Shown piece after piece: positions 9,053-18,487 of a stretch of DNA of 64,000 bases. The stretch's first letter is position 1, and the number at the start of each line of letters is the position of its first letter. The stretch spans positions 682,001-746,000 of the forward strand of contig CAWGLW010000006.1 in NCBI GenBank assembly GCA_963823525.1, read 5' to 3'. The translations under genes and the position numbers were made by a program. Under the pieces are notes generated by a model. It was not told the DNA's origin. It searched no databases and saw only the letters and a list, made by a program, of their open reading frames with translations. This stretch comes from CAWGLW01 sp963823525. GTDB taxonomy: Bacteria; Pseudomonadota; Gammaproteobacteria; Steroidobacterales; Steroidobacteraceae.

Positions 9053-10177
9053 TCAGTTCCCGGCACCGGATGCCTTGCGACCTTCCCAGGCGTTTTCGCG
9101 CACGCCGTCGGACCACCAGATGCGACAGGCCCCCTCGTCAGAGACCATGCACGGACCGACCGGCTTGCGCGGCGTGCAGGCCAGGCCATACAAGCGGCAC
9201 TGGTTGGGGTAGATGCGCCCCAGCACGACCTGCGCACAATCGCAGCCGGGCGGCATCTCGCCGGCGCGCTTGCGGGCGACATCGGTGTAAGACGTCAACT
9301 GGACGCGAGAGTCGTGTGCCGCATACGCTGGTTTGAGGACGTAACCGGACTCGGGGATCGTCCCGATGCCGCGCCAGTTGCCATCCACGATATCCATAGT
9401 CTCGTTCATGAACCCCAGCGCCGCCGGATTGCCTCCGGGTCGTACGACCTGCGGGTAACAGTTATCCAGAAAGCACTTCCCCTCGATGTGCTGCCGAAGC
9501 ACCGAGTAAAGGGCGGCCAGCAACGATTCCGCCGAGAAGCCGGCAATTGCCGCCGGGATACCGTGATCGCCCGGCACAAACTCCCATTCCTCGGGGCCCA
9601 TCACGGTGGCCACGTGCCCCGGCGCAATCAGCGCTTCAAAACCCGGCTGTCCCGAGTTGAGCAACATCGCGACGGCTGGCCAGGTGCGGCGTCCGGACAT
9701 CAGGAAAAGCAGGTTATCGGGCGCGCCCTGCGCCACCAGCGCGGCAGCCGGCGCAGTCGTCGTCTCGAAACCGGCGGCAAGAAAAACTACGCGGCGTTCG
9801 GGATTCTCACGCGCGATCCGGGCCGCATCGAGCGGGCTTGCGATCGGGCGCACATCCGCGCCGGCGGCCTTGGCCTGCTCCAACGAGCGCGGCTCGCCCT
9901 TGGATACATTGACCGGCACCCTGAGCATGTCGCCATAGGCGAGCAGGATTACGCCTTCGTGCAGCGCCAGTTGTATCGCTTCGTAGATATCTTCTTCCGG
10001 GCAGATGCACACCGGGCAACCCGGACCCGGCACGATTTCAATGGCTGTGGGCAGTGCCTTGCGCAGTCCGGCCGTCGTGATCGATCGCTCGTGACCGCCA
10101 CAGACGTTCATGACCTTGATGCCGGCCGGCAAGGGCAGCCGCCTGATGTGCTCCAGCCATTGTGCGGCGCTTGTCAT
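9053..10177 (-). CDS. hypD: Hydrogenase maturation scaffold protein HypD
   Basis: A 374-residue HypD. Diagnostic features are MNVCGGHE near residue 23, GPGCPVCICP near residue 52, GFETTTAP, and the C-terminal cluster-binding region with CDCAQV, PNQCRLYGLAC and GPCMVSDEGAC. HypD holds a 4Fe-4S cluster and, with HypC, is the scaffold on which the Fe(CN)2CO group is built. The start at 10177 is 11 bases after the hypB stop. Confidence 0.96.
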   Translation of the reverse strand: MTSAAQWLEHIRRLPLPAGIKVMNVCGGHERSITTAGLRKALPTAIEIVPGPGCPVCICPEEDIYEAIQLALHEGVILLAYGDMLRVPVNVSKGEPRSLEQAKAAGADVRPIASPLDAARIARENPERRVVFLAAGFETTTAPAAALVAQGAPDNLLFLMSGRRTWPAVAMLLNSGQPGFEALIAPGHVATVMGPEEWEFVPGDHGIPAAIAGFSAESLLAALYSVLRQHIEGKCFLDNCYPQVVRPGGNPAALGFMNETMDIVDGNWRGIGTIPESGYVLKPAYAAHDSRVQLTSYTDVARKRAGEMPPGCDCAQVVLGRIYPNQCRLYGLACTPRKPVGPCMVSDEGACRIWWSDGVRENAWEGRKASGAGN

Positions 10178-10188
10178 GAGCAGTTTTC

Positions 10189-11019
10189 TCAGCGGCTCAG
10201 CGAATGACCGGGCGCCGGGTGCAGTGCAGCGCCTTCGGGCTGAATGCGCGGCGTCAGTGTCGCGCCGCTGGCAGCTCGTGCACGTTGTGACACGACCTCG
10301 GCTTTCAACCAGTCGAGCCAGGCATCGAAGCCTTCGCCACCGCGGCTCGACAGCTCCAGCACCGGGCCCTCGAAACCGATCTGCTCGAGCGCCTCCCGGG
10401 CTCGACGGGGTTTGAATTCCTCGATGTAGGCCAGGAGATCATTCTTCGTAATGAGTGTCAGGTCCGCCGCGCGAAACATCACAGGGTACTTGGCCGGCTT
10501 GTCATCGCCTTCGGGTACCGAGAGCAATGTGATGTTGCGGTGCTGCCCGAGGTCGAAACTGGCCGGACAGACCAGGTTGCCGACGTTCTCGATGAACAGG
10601 ATGTCCAGTTCGCCCAGTTTGAGATCATGCACGGCATCGTGAACCATCGCGGCATCGAGATGACAGGCGTTGCCGGTGGTGATCTGCACGGCCGGCACTC
10701 CGCAGGCGCGGATTCGATCGGCATCGTTCTCGGTGGCCAGGTCGCCTTCGATGACCCCGATACGAAATTCGTCGCCCAGGGCGCGAATGGTGGATTCGAG
10801 CAGCGACGTCTTGCCTGCACCGGGCGAAGACATCAGGTTCAGCGCCAGCACATTGTGTGAATCAAAGTGACTTCGATTGTGGGCGGCCGTCCGGTCGTTT
10901 TCGCTCAGGATGGCCGTGATCACCTCGATGACTTCGGTTCGGGTCTTGCCATCCGGCGAGGTGGCCTGTTCGCTTCGCTGCGCCGGTGGACCCAGTGAAC
11001 ATCCGCAGTCCTGACACAT
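10189..11019 (-). CDS. hypB: Hydrogenase nickel incorporation GTPase HypB
   Basis: A 276-residue SIMIBI-class GTPase. It opens with MCQDCGC, the high-affinity N-terminal nickel site. The P-loop SSPGAGKTSLLE is near residue 64, and the later GNACHLDA and ENVGNLVCPASFD segments carry the metal site at the dimer interface. The His-rich stretch seen in some HypB proteins is missing, so nickel storage is unlikely. The C-terminus has a short Ala/Arg-rich tail beyond the usual end. It delivers nickel to hydrogenase with HypA, encoded just upstream. Confidence 0.95.
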   Translation of the reverse strand: MCQDCGCSLGPPAQRSEQATSPDGKTRTEVIEVITAILSENDRTAAHNRSHFDSHNVLALNLMSSPGAGKTSLLESTIRALGDEFRIGVIEGDLATENDADRIRACGVPAVQITTGNACHLDAAMVHDAVHDLKLGELDILFIENVGNLVCPASFDLGQHRNITLLSVPEGDDKPAKYPVMFRAADLTLITKNDLLAYIEEFKPRRAREALEQIGFEGPVLELSSRGGEGFDAWLDWLKAEVVSQRARAASGATLTPRIQPEGAALHPAPGHSLSR

Positions 11020-11040
11020 TGCTCTTTACTCCTGCCGGGT

Positions 11041-11403
11041 TCAGTGCACCGGCTCAAGGGCGGTTTCAAGCTCCACGCGCCGCAGCAGCAATTCTTCACC
11101 GGCCGTCACGTCGACCCGCCAGTCGCCACATTCGCCGCAGACCAGCCGGTTGCTCCGGGCTTCGGTCTGTGCCGCGCACTGCCGGCACTTTACCCGCACC
11201 GGCGTTCGCTCGACGACCAGTTCGGCATTCTCGGCGACCGTACCGTGCGCCGCCAGCGGATACGCTCGCTCGAGCAACGCGGGCTCCACGCCTGACAGAG
11301 GGCCGACGACGATGACAATCGAAACGATGCGCTGAGCCTCGTTGTCTCGAGCCAATCGTTCAACCTGTTCGATCAGCGCCTGGCAGATCGACAGTTCATG
11401 CAT
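11041..11403 (-). CDS. hypA: Hydrogenase nickel incorporation protein HypA
   Basis: A 120-residue HypA. The chosen start gives MHELSICQALIEQV; His2 and Glu3 are the nickel-binding N-terminus of the family. The zinc-binding pairs CRQC and CGEC are present in the C-terminal half. The start overlaps the end of hypC by eight bases, so the two are probably translationally coupled. An ORF running further upstream in this frame has no family sequence and was trimmed. Confidence 0.95.
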   Translation of the reverse strand: MHELSICQALIEQVERLARDNEAQRIVSIVIVVGPLSGVEPALLERAYPLAAHGTVAENAELVVERTPVRVKCRQCAAQTEARSNRLVCGECGDWRVDVTAGEELLLRRVELETALEPVH

Positions 11404-11620
11404 TCGCCAGTATCTCGTCGAACAGGTCCCAGGTCGAGCTGGCTTCCTCGGCAGTGACTTTCTGAATGGCATAGCCCACGTGCACCAGCACGTTGTCGCC
11501 CGGAGCGATGTCTTCGCCCTGGAGCATGAACAGGCTGACTTCGCGTTCGACGCCACGCGCCTCGCAGACGGCCGCGAAACCGTCGACAGACTTGATCTTC
11601 ATCGGCACGGCCAGGCACAT
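11396..11620 (-). CDS. hypC: Hydrogenase assembly chaperone HypC
   Basis: A 74-residue HypC starting MCLAVPMKI; Cys2 is the residue that holds the iron group and contacts HypD and the hydrogenase large subunit. A GGAGG ribosome site precedes the ATG at 11620. It is the first recognisable gene of the operon hypC-hypA-hypB-hypD-hypF-HemW-like-hypE. No hydrogenase structural gene or maturation protease precedes it, since the next upstream gene is a peptide transporter ATPase. Confidence 0.94.
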   Translation of the reverse strand: MCLAVPMKIKSVDGFAAVCEARGVEREVSLFMLQGEDIAPGDNVLVHVGYAIQKVTAEEASSTWDLFDEILANA

Positions 11621-12037
11621 CAGCAATCCTCCCTCGCAGATCCAGGAGCGGGCGCGATACGCGGCAGGCTGGCAGATACGCCGCGTGCAGGCACTAAGTA
11701 GTTGCCACGGGTGCAAGCCAGTGCCCCCGGCCGCTGCGCTGCCGGCCAGGTTCCAGGGTTCGCGCAGACCCAGCATAGTAGCGGGAAGCCGGCGAGTCGA
11801 TCCCATGGGCTGAAGGCGGATCCACGACCTTCGAATCGCCCACGCCTGCCCGGCGTGGGCGACAGGCTTCCTGGCGATGCGCGTGCCGGCATGCAGTTGA
11901 TCGAGCCGTTGCGCGGGCGGCTGGCCGGTTGCCACAAGGTGGGCCCGCCGGGTGAACGGGAAATCAGAAACCCGGCGAGCCCGAATGGCCGATCGACGTC
12001 GGTCATTCAGACGTCTGCGAGATCAAGAAAGTGGCAC
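11621..12037. other. Intergenic region upstream of the hyp operon with inverted repeats
   Basis: No convincing gene is seen in these 417 bases. A perfect nine-base inverted repeat with a five-base loop lies at 11838-11860 (GCCCACGCC/GGCGTGGGC). A second imperfect palindrome with CGCCGGGT/ACCCGGCG arms lies near 11950-11983, close to the end of the ABC transporter operon. Neither is followed by a T run on the minus strand, so they are not clear intrinsic terminators. The region must hold the hyp promoter, which was not identified. Confidence 0.5.
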
Positions 12038-13762
12038 TTATCGGTGCTCGCTGCCATGAGACACGGCCGGCACATAGCCACGCGGGATGGATCCCAGAAG
12101 CGCCTGCGTGTACGCGTGGCGAGGCGCCATGTAGATACTCTGCGAGTCAGCCATTTCGACGACCCGCCCCTCGTTCATCACCAGAACTTCGTCGGCGATG
12201 TATCTGACGACCGAAAGGTCATGCGAGATGAACAGGTACGCGAGGCCGAACTCGTCCTGCAGGTCCTTGAGCAGGTTCAGGACCTGCGCCTGCACCGATA
12301 CGTCCAGGGCCGAGACCGACTCGTCGCAGATCAGCACCTCGGGCTGCATCGTCAGGCAGCGCGCAATAGCGATCCGCTGGCGCTGCCCGCCGGAAAACTC
12401 GTGCGGGTAGCGGTGCAACGCATCCGGCGGCAGATCGACGCGGCGCAGCAGCTCGCGCGCCAGTCCCAGCCGGTGCCCGTCGTCTTCGCCAATCGCGTGC
12501 ACTCGCATCGGCTCGAGCAGGATCTGGCCGATCGCAAAACGCGGATTGAGCGATGCATAGGGGTTCTGGAAGACAATCTGGATGCGGCGACGGTACGGCT
12601 GCATCTCTCTCTCACCCAGTTCCAGCAGGTCGCGACCCTCGAACAGAACGCGGCCAGCGCTCGCCTCGTGCAGCCGCATGATCGTCATCCCGACCGTGGT
12701 CTTGCCGGATCCGGACTCACCCACCACGCCCAGCGTGCGCCCGGCTTCGAGCCGGAATGACACGTCCTGCACCGCATCGACGTATTCCTTGTGGAACAGC
12801 CCGCCGCCGACCCGGAATCGCTTGGCCAGTCCCTGCACTTCCAGGATTGGCTGGCCGCCCATCTTGCGGGGTAACTCGTCCTCAGGCGTCCGGCCCCGAC
12901 CCGCCATGAAGTCATCAATGACGGGCAGCCGATGCGGCCGCCGGTCCAGGCTCGGCCGGCATGCCAGCAGTGCCTTGGTGTAGGGGTGCGCGGGCGACTC
13001 AAAAATCGTTCGCACCGACGCGTGCTCCTGCACCTTCCCATGACGCATCACGACGACCTCGTCGGCAATCTCGCCCACCAGGGCCAGGTCGTGCGTAATG
13101 AAAAGCAAGGACATGCCGTGACGTTCCTTCAGTCCCGCCAGCAGTTCGAGGATCTGCTTCTGGATGGTGACGTCGAGCGCCGTGGTCGGCTCGTCGGCGA
13201 TGAGCAGCTTCGGCTCGCAGGCAATCGCCATCGCGATCATGACTCGCTGTTGCTGCCCGCCGGACAAATGGTGCGGGAAGGACGCGACCCGCAGGTGAGG
13301 GTGAGGAATGCCAACCTCGTCGAGCAGTTCGATGGCCCGTGCCCGGGCCGCGCGGCGCCCGAGCCCGAGGTGCAGGCGCAGCGACTCGCAGATCTGGTCA
13401 CCGACGGGCAACACGGGGTTCAGCGAGGACATGGGTTCCTGGAAGATGATCGAGATGTCCTTGCCCCGAATCCCGCGCAGTTCGACAGGCTCGCAGTGCA
13501 AAAGGTCGATGCCGTCGTACAGGATCCTGCTCTCCGGATTCACCACGGCGTTTGCAGGCAGGAGGCCAAGGATGGACATCGCGGAAACAGTCTTGCCGCT
13601 GCCGGATTCACCGACCAGCGCCAGCGTGGCGCGTGTCCCGATCGTGAAGCTCACGTCGCTTACTGCAGGGGCGACGGCGCCGCCCTCGACCCGGAAGCCG
13701 ACGCCGAGATTGCGCACCTCGACCAGCGGGCTCGGCACTTGCAGGCTGGCTGCGCGGTTCAT
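12038..13762 (-). CDS. Peptide ABC transporter, double ATPase subunit (YejF/DppDF type)
   Basis: A 574-residue protein with two complete ABC modules in tandem. Module 1 has the Walker A GESGSGKT near residue 52, an LSGGQQQR signature and LLIADEPT Walker B. Module 2 has GESGSGKT near residue 339, FSGGQRQR and LICDESVSALD. The second Walker B has Ser after Glu in place of Thr, which is common in these importers. Each half has the oligopeptide-importer extension (HPYT/HAYT near the end). It is the last gene of an SBP-permease-permease-ATPase operon, the same order as yejABEF. Confidence 0.92.
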   Translation of the reverse strand: MNRAASLQVPSPLVEVRNLGVGFRVEGGAVAPAVSDVSFTIGTRATLALVGESGSGKTVSAMSILGLLPANAVVNPESRILYDGIDLLHCEPVELRGIRGKDISIIFQEPMSSLNPVLPVGDQICESLRLHLGLGRRAARARAIELLDEVGIPHPHLRVASFPHHLSGGQQQRVMIAMAIACEPKLLIADEPTTALDVTIQKQILELLAGLKERHGMSLLFITHDLALVGEIADEVVVMRHGKVQEHASVRTIFESPAHPYTKALLACRPSLDRRPHRLPVIDDFMAGRGRTPEDELPRKMGGQPILEVQGLAKRFRVGGGLFHKEYVDAVQDVSFRLEAGRTLGVVGESGSGKTTVGMTIMRLHEASAGRVLFEGRDLLELGEREMQPYRRRIQIVFQNPYASLNPRFAIGQILLEPMRVHAIGEDDGHRLGLARELLRRVDLPPDALHRYPHEFSGGQRQRIAIARCLTMQPEVLICDESVSALDVSVQAQVLNLLKDLQDEFGLAYLFISHDLSVVRYIADEVLVMNEGRVVEMADSQSIYMAPRHAYTQALLGSIPRGYVPAVSHGSEHR

Positions 13763-13766
13763 GTCT

Positions 13767-14798
13767 TCATCTCAGCTTCGGATCCAGTGCGTCGCGCATG
13801 CTGTCTGTCAGCAGGCTCAAGGCCGTGACGAGCGCGGCCATCGCAGCGCCCACCACCGCCAGTTGCCACCACTTTCCCATGACCAGCTCGTTCTGTGATT
13901 CGGCAAGCATCGTGCCCCAGGAAACGACTCCGACAGGGACACCCAGGCCGAGGAATGACAGGATCACCTCGGTCTTGATGAAGGCGACCACCAGCAGCGA
14001 GAACTGCACCAGCACGACATGGCTGGTGTTCGGCAGGATGTGCACGAACATGCGTTTCGTGTGCGATACGCCGATGGCCTTCGCGGCGAGCACGTACTCA
14101 CGCTCGCGGTGCTTGAGATATTCGGCGCGCACCAGGCGGTATACGCCCGTCCAGCCGGTGAGCCCCAGGATCAGGATGATGGTCGTCACGCCTCGTCCAA
14201 GAACCGCCGCGAAAGCCAGGATCAGCAGGATGTAGGGAATCGAGGTGAATACGTTGTAGAGCCACTCCAGCAGGTCGCCGAGACGACCGCCCCAGTAACC
14301 AGCCAACGCGCCCAACAAGGCGCCGAGCAGCGTCGCGATCAGGGCCGCCGCCAGGCCTACCGTGATGGATACCTCGGAGCCCTTGATGGTCTTCTTCAGT
14401 ACGTCGCGGCCCCACTGGTCGCCGCCGAGGGGCAGAGTCTCGCTGCGCGCAGGCAGTGTCGCACGCAGTTCCTCGGCGCGTCGCTGCCACTCGTCATAGC
14501 GTGGTGCCAGCGGGTCGATGTCCGACAGGTCGGCGGCCGGAGCTCGCTGCCCGACAGGTGCCTCACTCTCCGCTGCAGGCTGGTCCAGCACTCGCGCGGT
14601 GAGCGCGGGCCGTGCATATGAAACGCCAGCCTCTCTCTCCCAGTCGGCGGCCACGAGTCCCGTCATGGAGGCCAGCATCAGGGCCAGGAAGGCAGCGACG
14701 ACAAACATGCACGCGACGGCAACACGATCTGTCCGCAGGCGCCGCCACGCGAGCGCCCACAGGCCCGGCGACGCGGCCGATGTTGCGCCGGCGCTCAC
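13767..14798 (-). CDS. Peptide ABC transporter permease (YejE/DppC type)
   Basis: A 343-residue inner-membrane permease. One N-terminal membrane helix is followed by a long periplasmic loop (about residues 50-120) containing LPLGGDQWGRDVLKKTIKGSEVS, the DppC/OppC hallmark. Five more hydrophobic segments and the EAA loop follow. The C-terminus is LLTDSMRDALDPKLR, typical of DppC-like proteins. It overlaps the preceding permease gene by four bases and ends four bases before the ATPase gene, so all are co-translated. Confidence 0.92.
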   Translation of the reverse strand: MSAGATSAASPGLWALAWRRLRTDRVAVACMFVVAAFLALMLASMTGLVAADWEREAGVSYARPALTARVLDQPAAESEAPVGQRAPAADLSDIDPLAPRYDEWQRRAEELRATLPARSETLPLGGDQWGRDVLKKTIKGSEVSITVGLAAALIATLLGALLGALAGYWGGRLGDLLEWLYNVFTSIPYILLILAFAAVLGRGVTTIILILGLTGWTGVYRLVRAEYLKHREREYVLAAKAIGVSHTKRMFVHILPNTSHVVLVQFSLLVVAFIKTEVILSFLGLGVPVGVVSWGTMLAESQNELVMGKWWQLAVVGAAMAALVTALSLLTDSMRDALDPKLR

Positions 14799-15733
14799 TT
14801 GAAGCTCACGCGTGGGTCCGCCACGCGATACAGCACGTCGACCAGCAGGTTAACCAACATCGTGAGCATCGCCAGGTAGACGGTGATCGCCTTGATGACG
14901 GGGAAGTCACTGCGATTCACCGACTCGATCACCTCGCGTCCGAGGCCGGGGATTGAGAAAAAGATTTCGAGCAGGAACGAACCGACGAATAACCCGGGCA
15001 GCCCGATGCCCACGTAGGTGAGGATTGGAATCATCGCGTTACGCAGTACGTGCCGCAGCATGACGCGGGTCTCAGTCAGGCCCTTCGCGCGCGCGGTGCG
15101 GACGTAATCCTGGCCGATCTCGTCGAGGAAGAAGGAGCGGTACAGCCTGAGCGACGGTGCCACGCTGACCAGCACCCCGAGCAGCACGGGCAGCGGCGCG
15201 TACCGGGTGAGGTTGGTCCAGAAGTCATCGCTCCAGCCCTGCACCGGGAACCAGGCGAGCTTGAAACCCAGCAACCACTGAAAGACGATGATGTAGACGA
15301 GGAAGCTTATCGACATCGCGACCGTCGTCAGGAACATCACCGAGCGATCGGTCAACGAGCCGCGCACGTAAGCGACCAGCAGCGCCAGCGTCACGGCCAG
15401 CAGCGTCTCGAGCAGCAGCATCGGCACCATGATGGTCAGGGTCGGGCCGACTCGTGTCAGCAGCACTTCCGATACCAGCTGGTTGGTTGACCAGCTGCGA
15501 CCGAAATCGAAGGTGAAGACCTGTTGTACGAAGATCCACAGCTGTACCCACCACGGCTGGTCCAGGCCCAGCTGGCGTCGGATATTCTCGATCTGCGCCG
15601 GGTCGGGCACCTTGCCGGCCAGTATCAGCGCCGGGTCGCCGCCGACCCAGTTGAAAAGCACGAAGACCAGCAGGATCACCCCGGCGAGCGTCGGGAGGAT
15701 CTGCCACAAGCGCCTGACGATGTATGCGCCCAT
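14795..15733 (-). CDS. Peptide ABC transporter permease (YejB/DppB type)
   Basis: About 312 residues beginning MGAYIVRRLWQILPTLAG, the usual N-terminal helix of DppB-like permeases. The conserved WVGGDPALILAG loop and the EAA-loop sequence DYVRTARAKGLTETRVMLRHVLRNA near residue 205 follow, and the end reads LYRVADPRVSFK. The ATG at 15733 has GAGG eight bases upstream; a TTG 12 bases further up overlaps the stop of the binding-protein gene and is the alternative start. Confidence 0.92.
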   Translation of the reverse strand: MGAYIVRRLWQILPTLAGVILLVFVLFNWVGGDPALILAGKVPDPAQIENIRRQLGLDQPWWVQLWIFVQQVFTFDFGRSWSTNQLVSEVLLTRVGPTLTIMVPMLLLETLLAVTLALLVAYVRGSLTDRSVMFLTTVAMSISFLVYIIVFQWLLGFKLAWFPVQGWSDDFWTNLTRYAPLPVLLGVLVSVAPSLRLYRSFFLDEIGQDYVRTARAKGLTETRVMLRHVLRNAMIPILTYVGIGLPGLFVGSFLLEIFFSIPGLGREVIESVNRSDFPVIKAITVYLAMLTMLVNLLVDVLYRVADPRVSFK

Positions 15734-15741
15734 CGCGTGCC

Positions 15742-17631
15742 TCAATCCGCCTGCGCGCGGCGGCGGGCTGCGGTATCCAGGTCAAGGTACCGCAGACGCG
15801 TCTGGTAGAGCGGGTGCTTCAGGTACCCGAGCACCCAGGGGTAGTTGAGGTACGTCCAGTCGCGATAATGCAGCAGTCGCCACGGCGCGTAGACAAGCAT
15901 AAGGCGCGTCATTTCGCGGTACAGCTGGTCTCGCTCCGGGCTGTCGGGCAGTTGCAGTGACTGCTCGTAGAGCCGGTCGTACTCTGGCAAGTGGAATCGC
16001 GTGTCATTGACGTCCGGTGCATTTGGGCCATACAGCAGCGCCAGGAAATTCTGGCCGTCCGGCCAATCCGCGATCCAGGCTCCCGTGGCGAGCATGTACT
16101 TGCCGGCCTTCCGGTCCCGCAACTGGTCCGAAAACTGGACGGCGCGTGCATTGAGACGAATGCCGACACCGCGCAAGGACCTCTCCCACAGCGCCGCGTA
16201 TTGTCGGTTGCTGCTACCCACCGTGTACATGTAGTCGATGGTCAACGGGGCTCCGTCCGGTTGGTCACGCCAGCCGTCGCCGTCGGCGTCGACCCAACCG
16301 TACATATCGAGCAGTGCTACGGCGCGCGCCGGGTCGTAATCCTGCTGGTCGGTGACTAAAGTGGGGTCATGGCCGATCATGTCCGGCGGAATCGGACCGT
16401 ACGCCGGCAGCGCCTGGCCTTTCTCAAGTACCGCAATCGCCTGGTCACGATCGAATGCCAGCGTGATCGCACGCCGAAGCGCGACGCGTTCTGCCGTGTA
16501 TCCGCCGACGACGGGGTCTTCCATGTTGAACTGCACATACCAAAGCGCGGGATCGACTTTGTGCTGCCGCCGCACGCCTGCGGCGGCGAGCGCCGGTGCG
16601 AGCTTTCCAGCCGGTACCGCCTCAGCAACGAATGACATCGGTACTTCCTGTATCAGGTCGTGGTCGCCGCTCATGAAGGACAGGAAGCGGGGCTGGTCGA
16701 CGTCCATCGGGTAGATCTCGACCCGGTCGAGCTGCGGCAGCGTCTTGCCCTGCAGTTCAGCGATTACCTCCCGATGCTCCGGAAGGTCCAGGTTGGCGAA
16801 AGTCGTGTCGAGCACGCTGCCGCGATAGTCCGGATTCTTCTCAAGCACGATCTTCTGCCGGCGTGTCCATTCTGCGAGGCGGAAGGCGCCCGTGCCGACC
16901 GGATGGGACATGGTGTCCTCGCCATACTCGACAACGACCTCGCGCGCGACGGGCGCGGTCTGCGGCAGGGCAAAGCGGTACAGGAAGGTGTAGTCAGGGT
17001 TCTTCAGCCGCAGGCGCAGCGTGTAGCGATCGACGACTTCGATCCCATCGATGGGCCGGTCGTAGTCGAACTTGCCGGTCTTCAGGGCCTCGTCGTAAAG
17101 CTCGTCGAGTCCCAGCAGGTTGTCCTGAAAAAGCCATCCGTAAGGCGCCCTGTTGCTCGGGTCGCGCAGCCGCTTGATCGCATAGGCAGCATCGGCCGCT
17201 GTCAGCTCACGCCGCTTGCCGCCGAATGCAGGGTCATCTGCGAAATAGATGCCCGGTCTCAGCCGGAAGGTATACGTGCGCCCGCCGTCCTCCGGTGTGG
17301 GCACGGATTTCGCGACGAGCGGAACCAGCTTGAAGGGTCGCGCGAGATAGTCGAACTCGAGCAATGACTCGAAAATTTCGCTGCAGACCGCGGTGGAGTA
17401 AACATCGTCGACGCGTTGCGGATCGAAGCCCGTCTCTACGGAACGAAACGCAAAGCGCAGCACCTTCTGTTCCGCCGCCGTGGCCGGCGTGAAAGCGAAA
17501 ACCGAAAGGCATGGGAGCAGCAGGATTGCGAGTCGGACGACAATCGGCAACCGTCGCCCTGGCCCAGCGGGCCCGATCAAATGCGCCGGGGCCTTGCGCG
17601 ACTTTGCAAAGTCTGCGGGCGCCAGACACAC
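15742..17631 (-). CDS. Extracellular solute-binding protein, family 5 (peptide/YejA-like)
   Basis: A periplasmic binding protein of up to 629 residues. A hydrophobic signal segment (VVRLAILLLPCLSVFAF) ends near PATAA. The mature part shows FDPQ..D.VYS, ELTAADAAYAIKRLRDPSNRAPY, NPDYR and a closing TYLNYPWVLGYLKHPLYQTR, all family-5 features. It is first in the operon and supplies ligand to the two permeases below. The start is uncertain: GTG at 17631 gives a long n-region, and a TTG closer to the hydrophobic segment is possible. The 266 bases upstream hold no other gene. Confidence 0.9.
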   Translation of the reverse strand: MCLAPADFAKSRKAPAHLIGPAGPGRRLPIVVRLAILLLPCLSVFAFTPATAAEQKVLRFAFRSVETGFDPQRVDDVYSTAVCSEIFESLLEFDYLARPFKLVPLVAKSVPTPEDGGRTYTFRLRPGIYFADDPAFGGKRRELTAADAAYAIKRLRDPSNRAPYGWLFQDNLLGLDELYDEALKTGKFDYDRPIDGIEVVDRYTLRLRLKNPDYTFLYRFALPQTAPVAREVVVEYGEDTMSHPVGTGAFRLAEWTRRQKIVLEKNPDYRGSVLDTTFANLDLPEHREVIAELQGKTLPQLDRVEIYPMDVDQPRFLSFMSGDHDLIQEVPMSFVAEAVPAGKLAPALAAAGVRRQHKVDPALWYVQFNMEDPVVGGYTAERVALRRAITLAFDRDQAIAVLEKGQALPAYGPIPPDMIGHDPTLVTDQQDYDPARAVALLDMYGWVDADGDGWRDQPDGAPLTIDYMYTVGSSNRQYAALWERSLRGVGIRLNARAVQFSDQLRDRKAGKYMLATGAWIADWPDGQNFLALLYGPNAPDVNDTRFHLPEYDRLYEQSLQLPDSPERDQLYREMTRLMLVYAPWRLLHYRDWTYLNYPWVLGYLKHPLYQTRLRYLDLDTAARRRAQAD

Positions 17632-17897
17632 ATCATGCAGGCACTTGGGGATCTGTTCGCTCCAGGCCAGCAGGCGGCAGTATGGGGGTTCGGCGTCGCG
17701 TTCGGCAGGACGATGCTAACACTGCCTCGAGCACAACGAAATGTATTCCTCATCGGTGACCCGAAACTTCAAGCACAGGCCGGCACTCGTCACACGGGCG
17801 ACGATTGTTCGTCCGCGGAGCTCACCATTGCAACGTGCCATACAACCCTGACGATGCGTTCACGCGTCTGCATCGGGCCGCCCGCCCGATGCCCGGC

Positions 17898-18116
17898 TCA
17901 GTCCGGATTCGCTGACGCCGCCGTCCCGGCCGCGGTTTCGCTGCCGCGCTTTTTCCATGCGCCCAGTGCGAGCGTCAGCAGCGCCAGCAGCATCTCGTCA
18001 TAGAACGGGATGAAATCCGGGATCAGCATGTCGACCAGGAAAAGCCCGCCCGCCAGCAGGAACAGCGTCGGGAAACGCAGGCCCGAGGCGAAACGCAGAA
18101 TCATCGGCTTGATCAT
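17898..18116 (-). CDS. Small membrane protein, DUF6116-like
   Basis: A 72-residue protein with two hydrophobic segments separated by a short acidic turn (LRFPTLFLLAGGLFLVDM, then IPDFIPFYDEMLLALLTLALGAWKKR). This pattern matches the small DUF6116 family as I remember it. The C-tail is Ala/Thr-rich. Function is unknown. It follows the zinc-ribbon gene by one base and the bactofilin gene before that, so the three probably form one operon. Confidence 0.7.
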   Translation of the reverse strand: MIKPMILRFASGLRFPTLFLLAGGLFLVDMLIPDFIPFYDEMLLALLTLALGAWKKRGSETAAGTAASANPD

Positions 18117-18117
18117 T

Positions 18118-18471
18118 TCATTTCTTTCCCGTACCTGACTTCAACACGTCCACGGACATCGTAAACGTCCGCGACTCCTTGTTCTGCAGTGCGCCAACGC
18201 CAACCACTTTTCTGGATATCTCTTCGCCGCGCTCGTTGCGTATCGTGAGCACGAGCGAGTATTCCCAGACGGCGCCCTCTGGCGGATGCTGGACCGATCC
18301 TTCGACCCTGAGCACCGAAAAGCCGGTTCGCTCCTCAGCCGCCGCAGGTACGGCGGCGCCGAATCGCAGGTGATGCTTGCACTGTGGGCAGATCGCGGCG
18401 CTGGCCAGGATCGTCGCTTTGCAATGCGGACAGGTCCGCGTCCGGTTTCCGCTGAGTCGTCCGCTAAGCAT
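18118..18471 (-). CDS. Zinc-ribbon protein of unknown function beside bactofilin
   Basis: A 117-residue protein. Two CxxC pairs (CPHCKA and CPQCKH, about residues 14-32) form a rubredoxin-like zinc ribbon, followed by an Ala-rich linker and a small beta-rich domain (VLRVEGSVQHP, WEYSLVLTIRNE, ESRTFTMSVDVLKSG). No enzyme motif is visible. Its place between a bactofilin and a DUF6116-like membrane protein suggests a role in the same envelope or cytoskeletal unit, which is inference. Confidence 0.75.
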   Translation of the reverse strand: MLSGRLSGNRTRTCPHCKATILASAAICPQCKHHLRFGAAVPAAAEERTGFSVLRVEGSVQHPPEGAVWEYSLVLTIRNERGEEISRKVVGVGALQNKESRTFTMSVDVLKSGTGKK

Positions 18472-18487
18472 TCAGGCGCGACGCAGG

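Noticed and set aside
11620..12006. A 128-codon minus-strand open frame whose stop overlaps the hypC start
   Set aside because: The four-base overlap looked operon-like, but the translation is Pro/Arg/Ser-rich with no family features and spans the inverted repeats.
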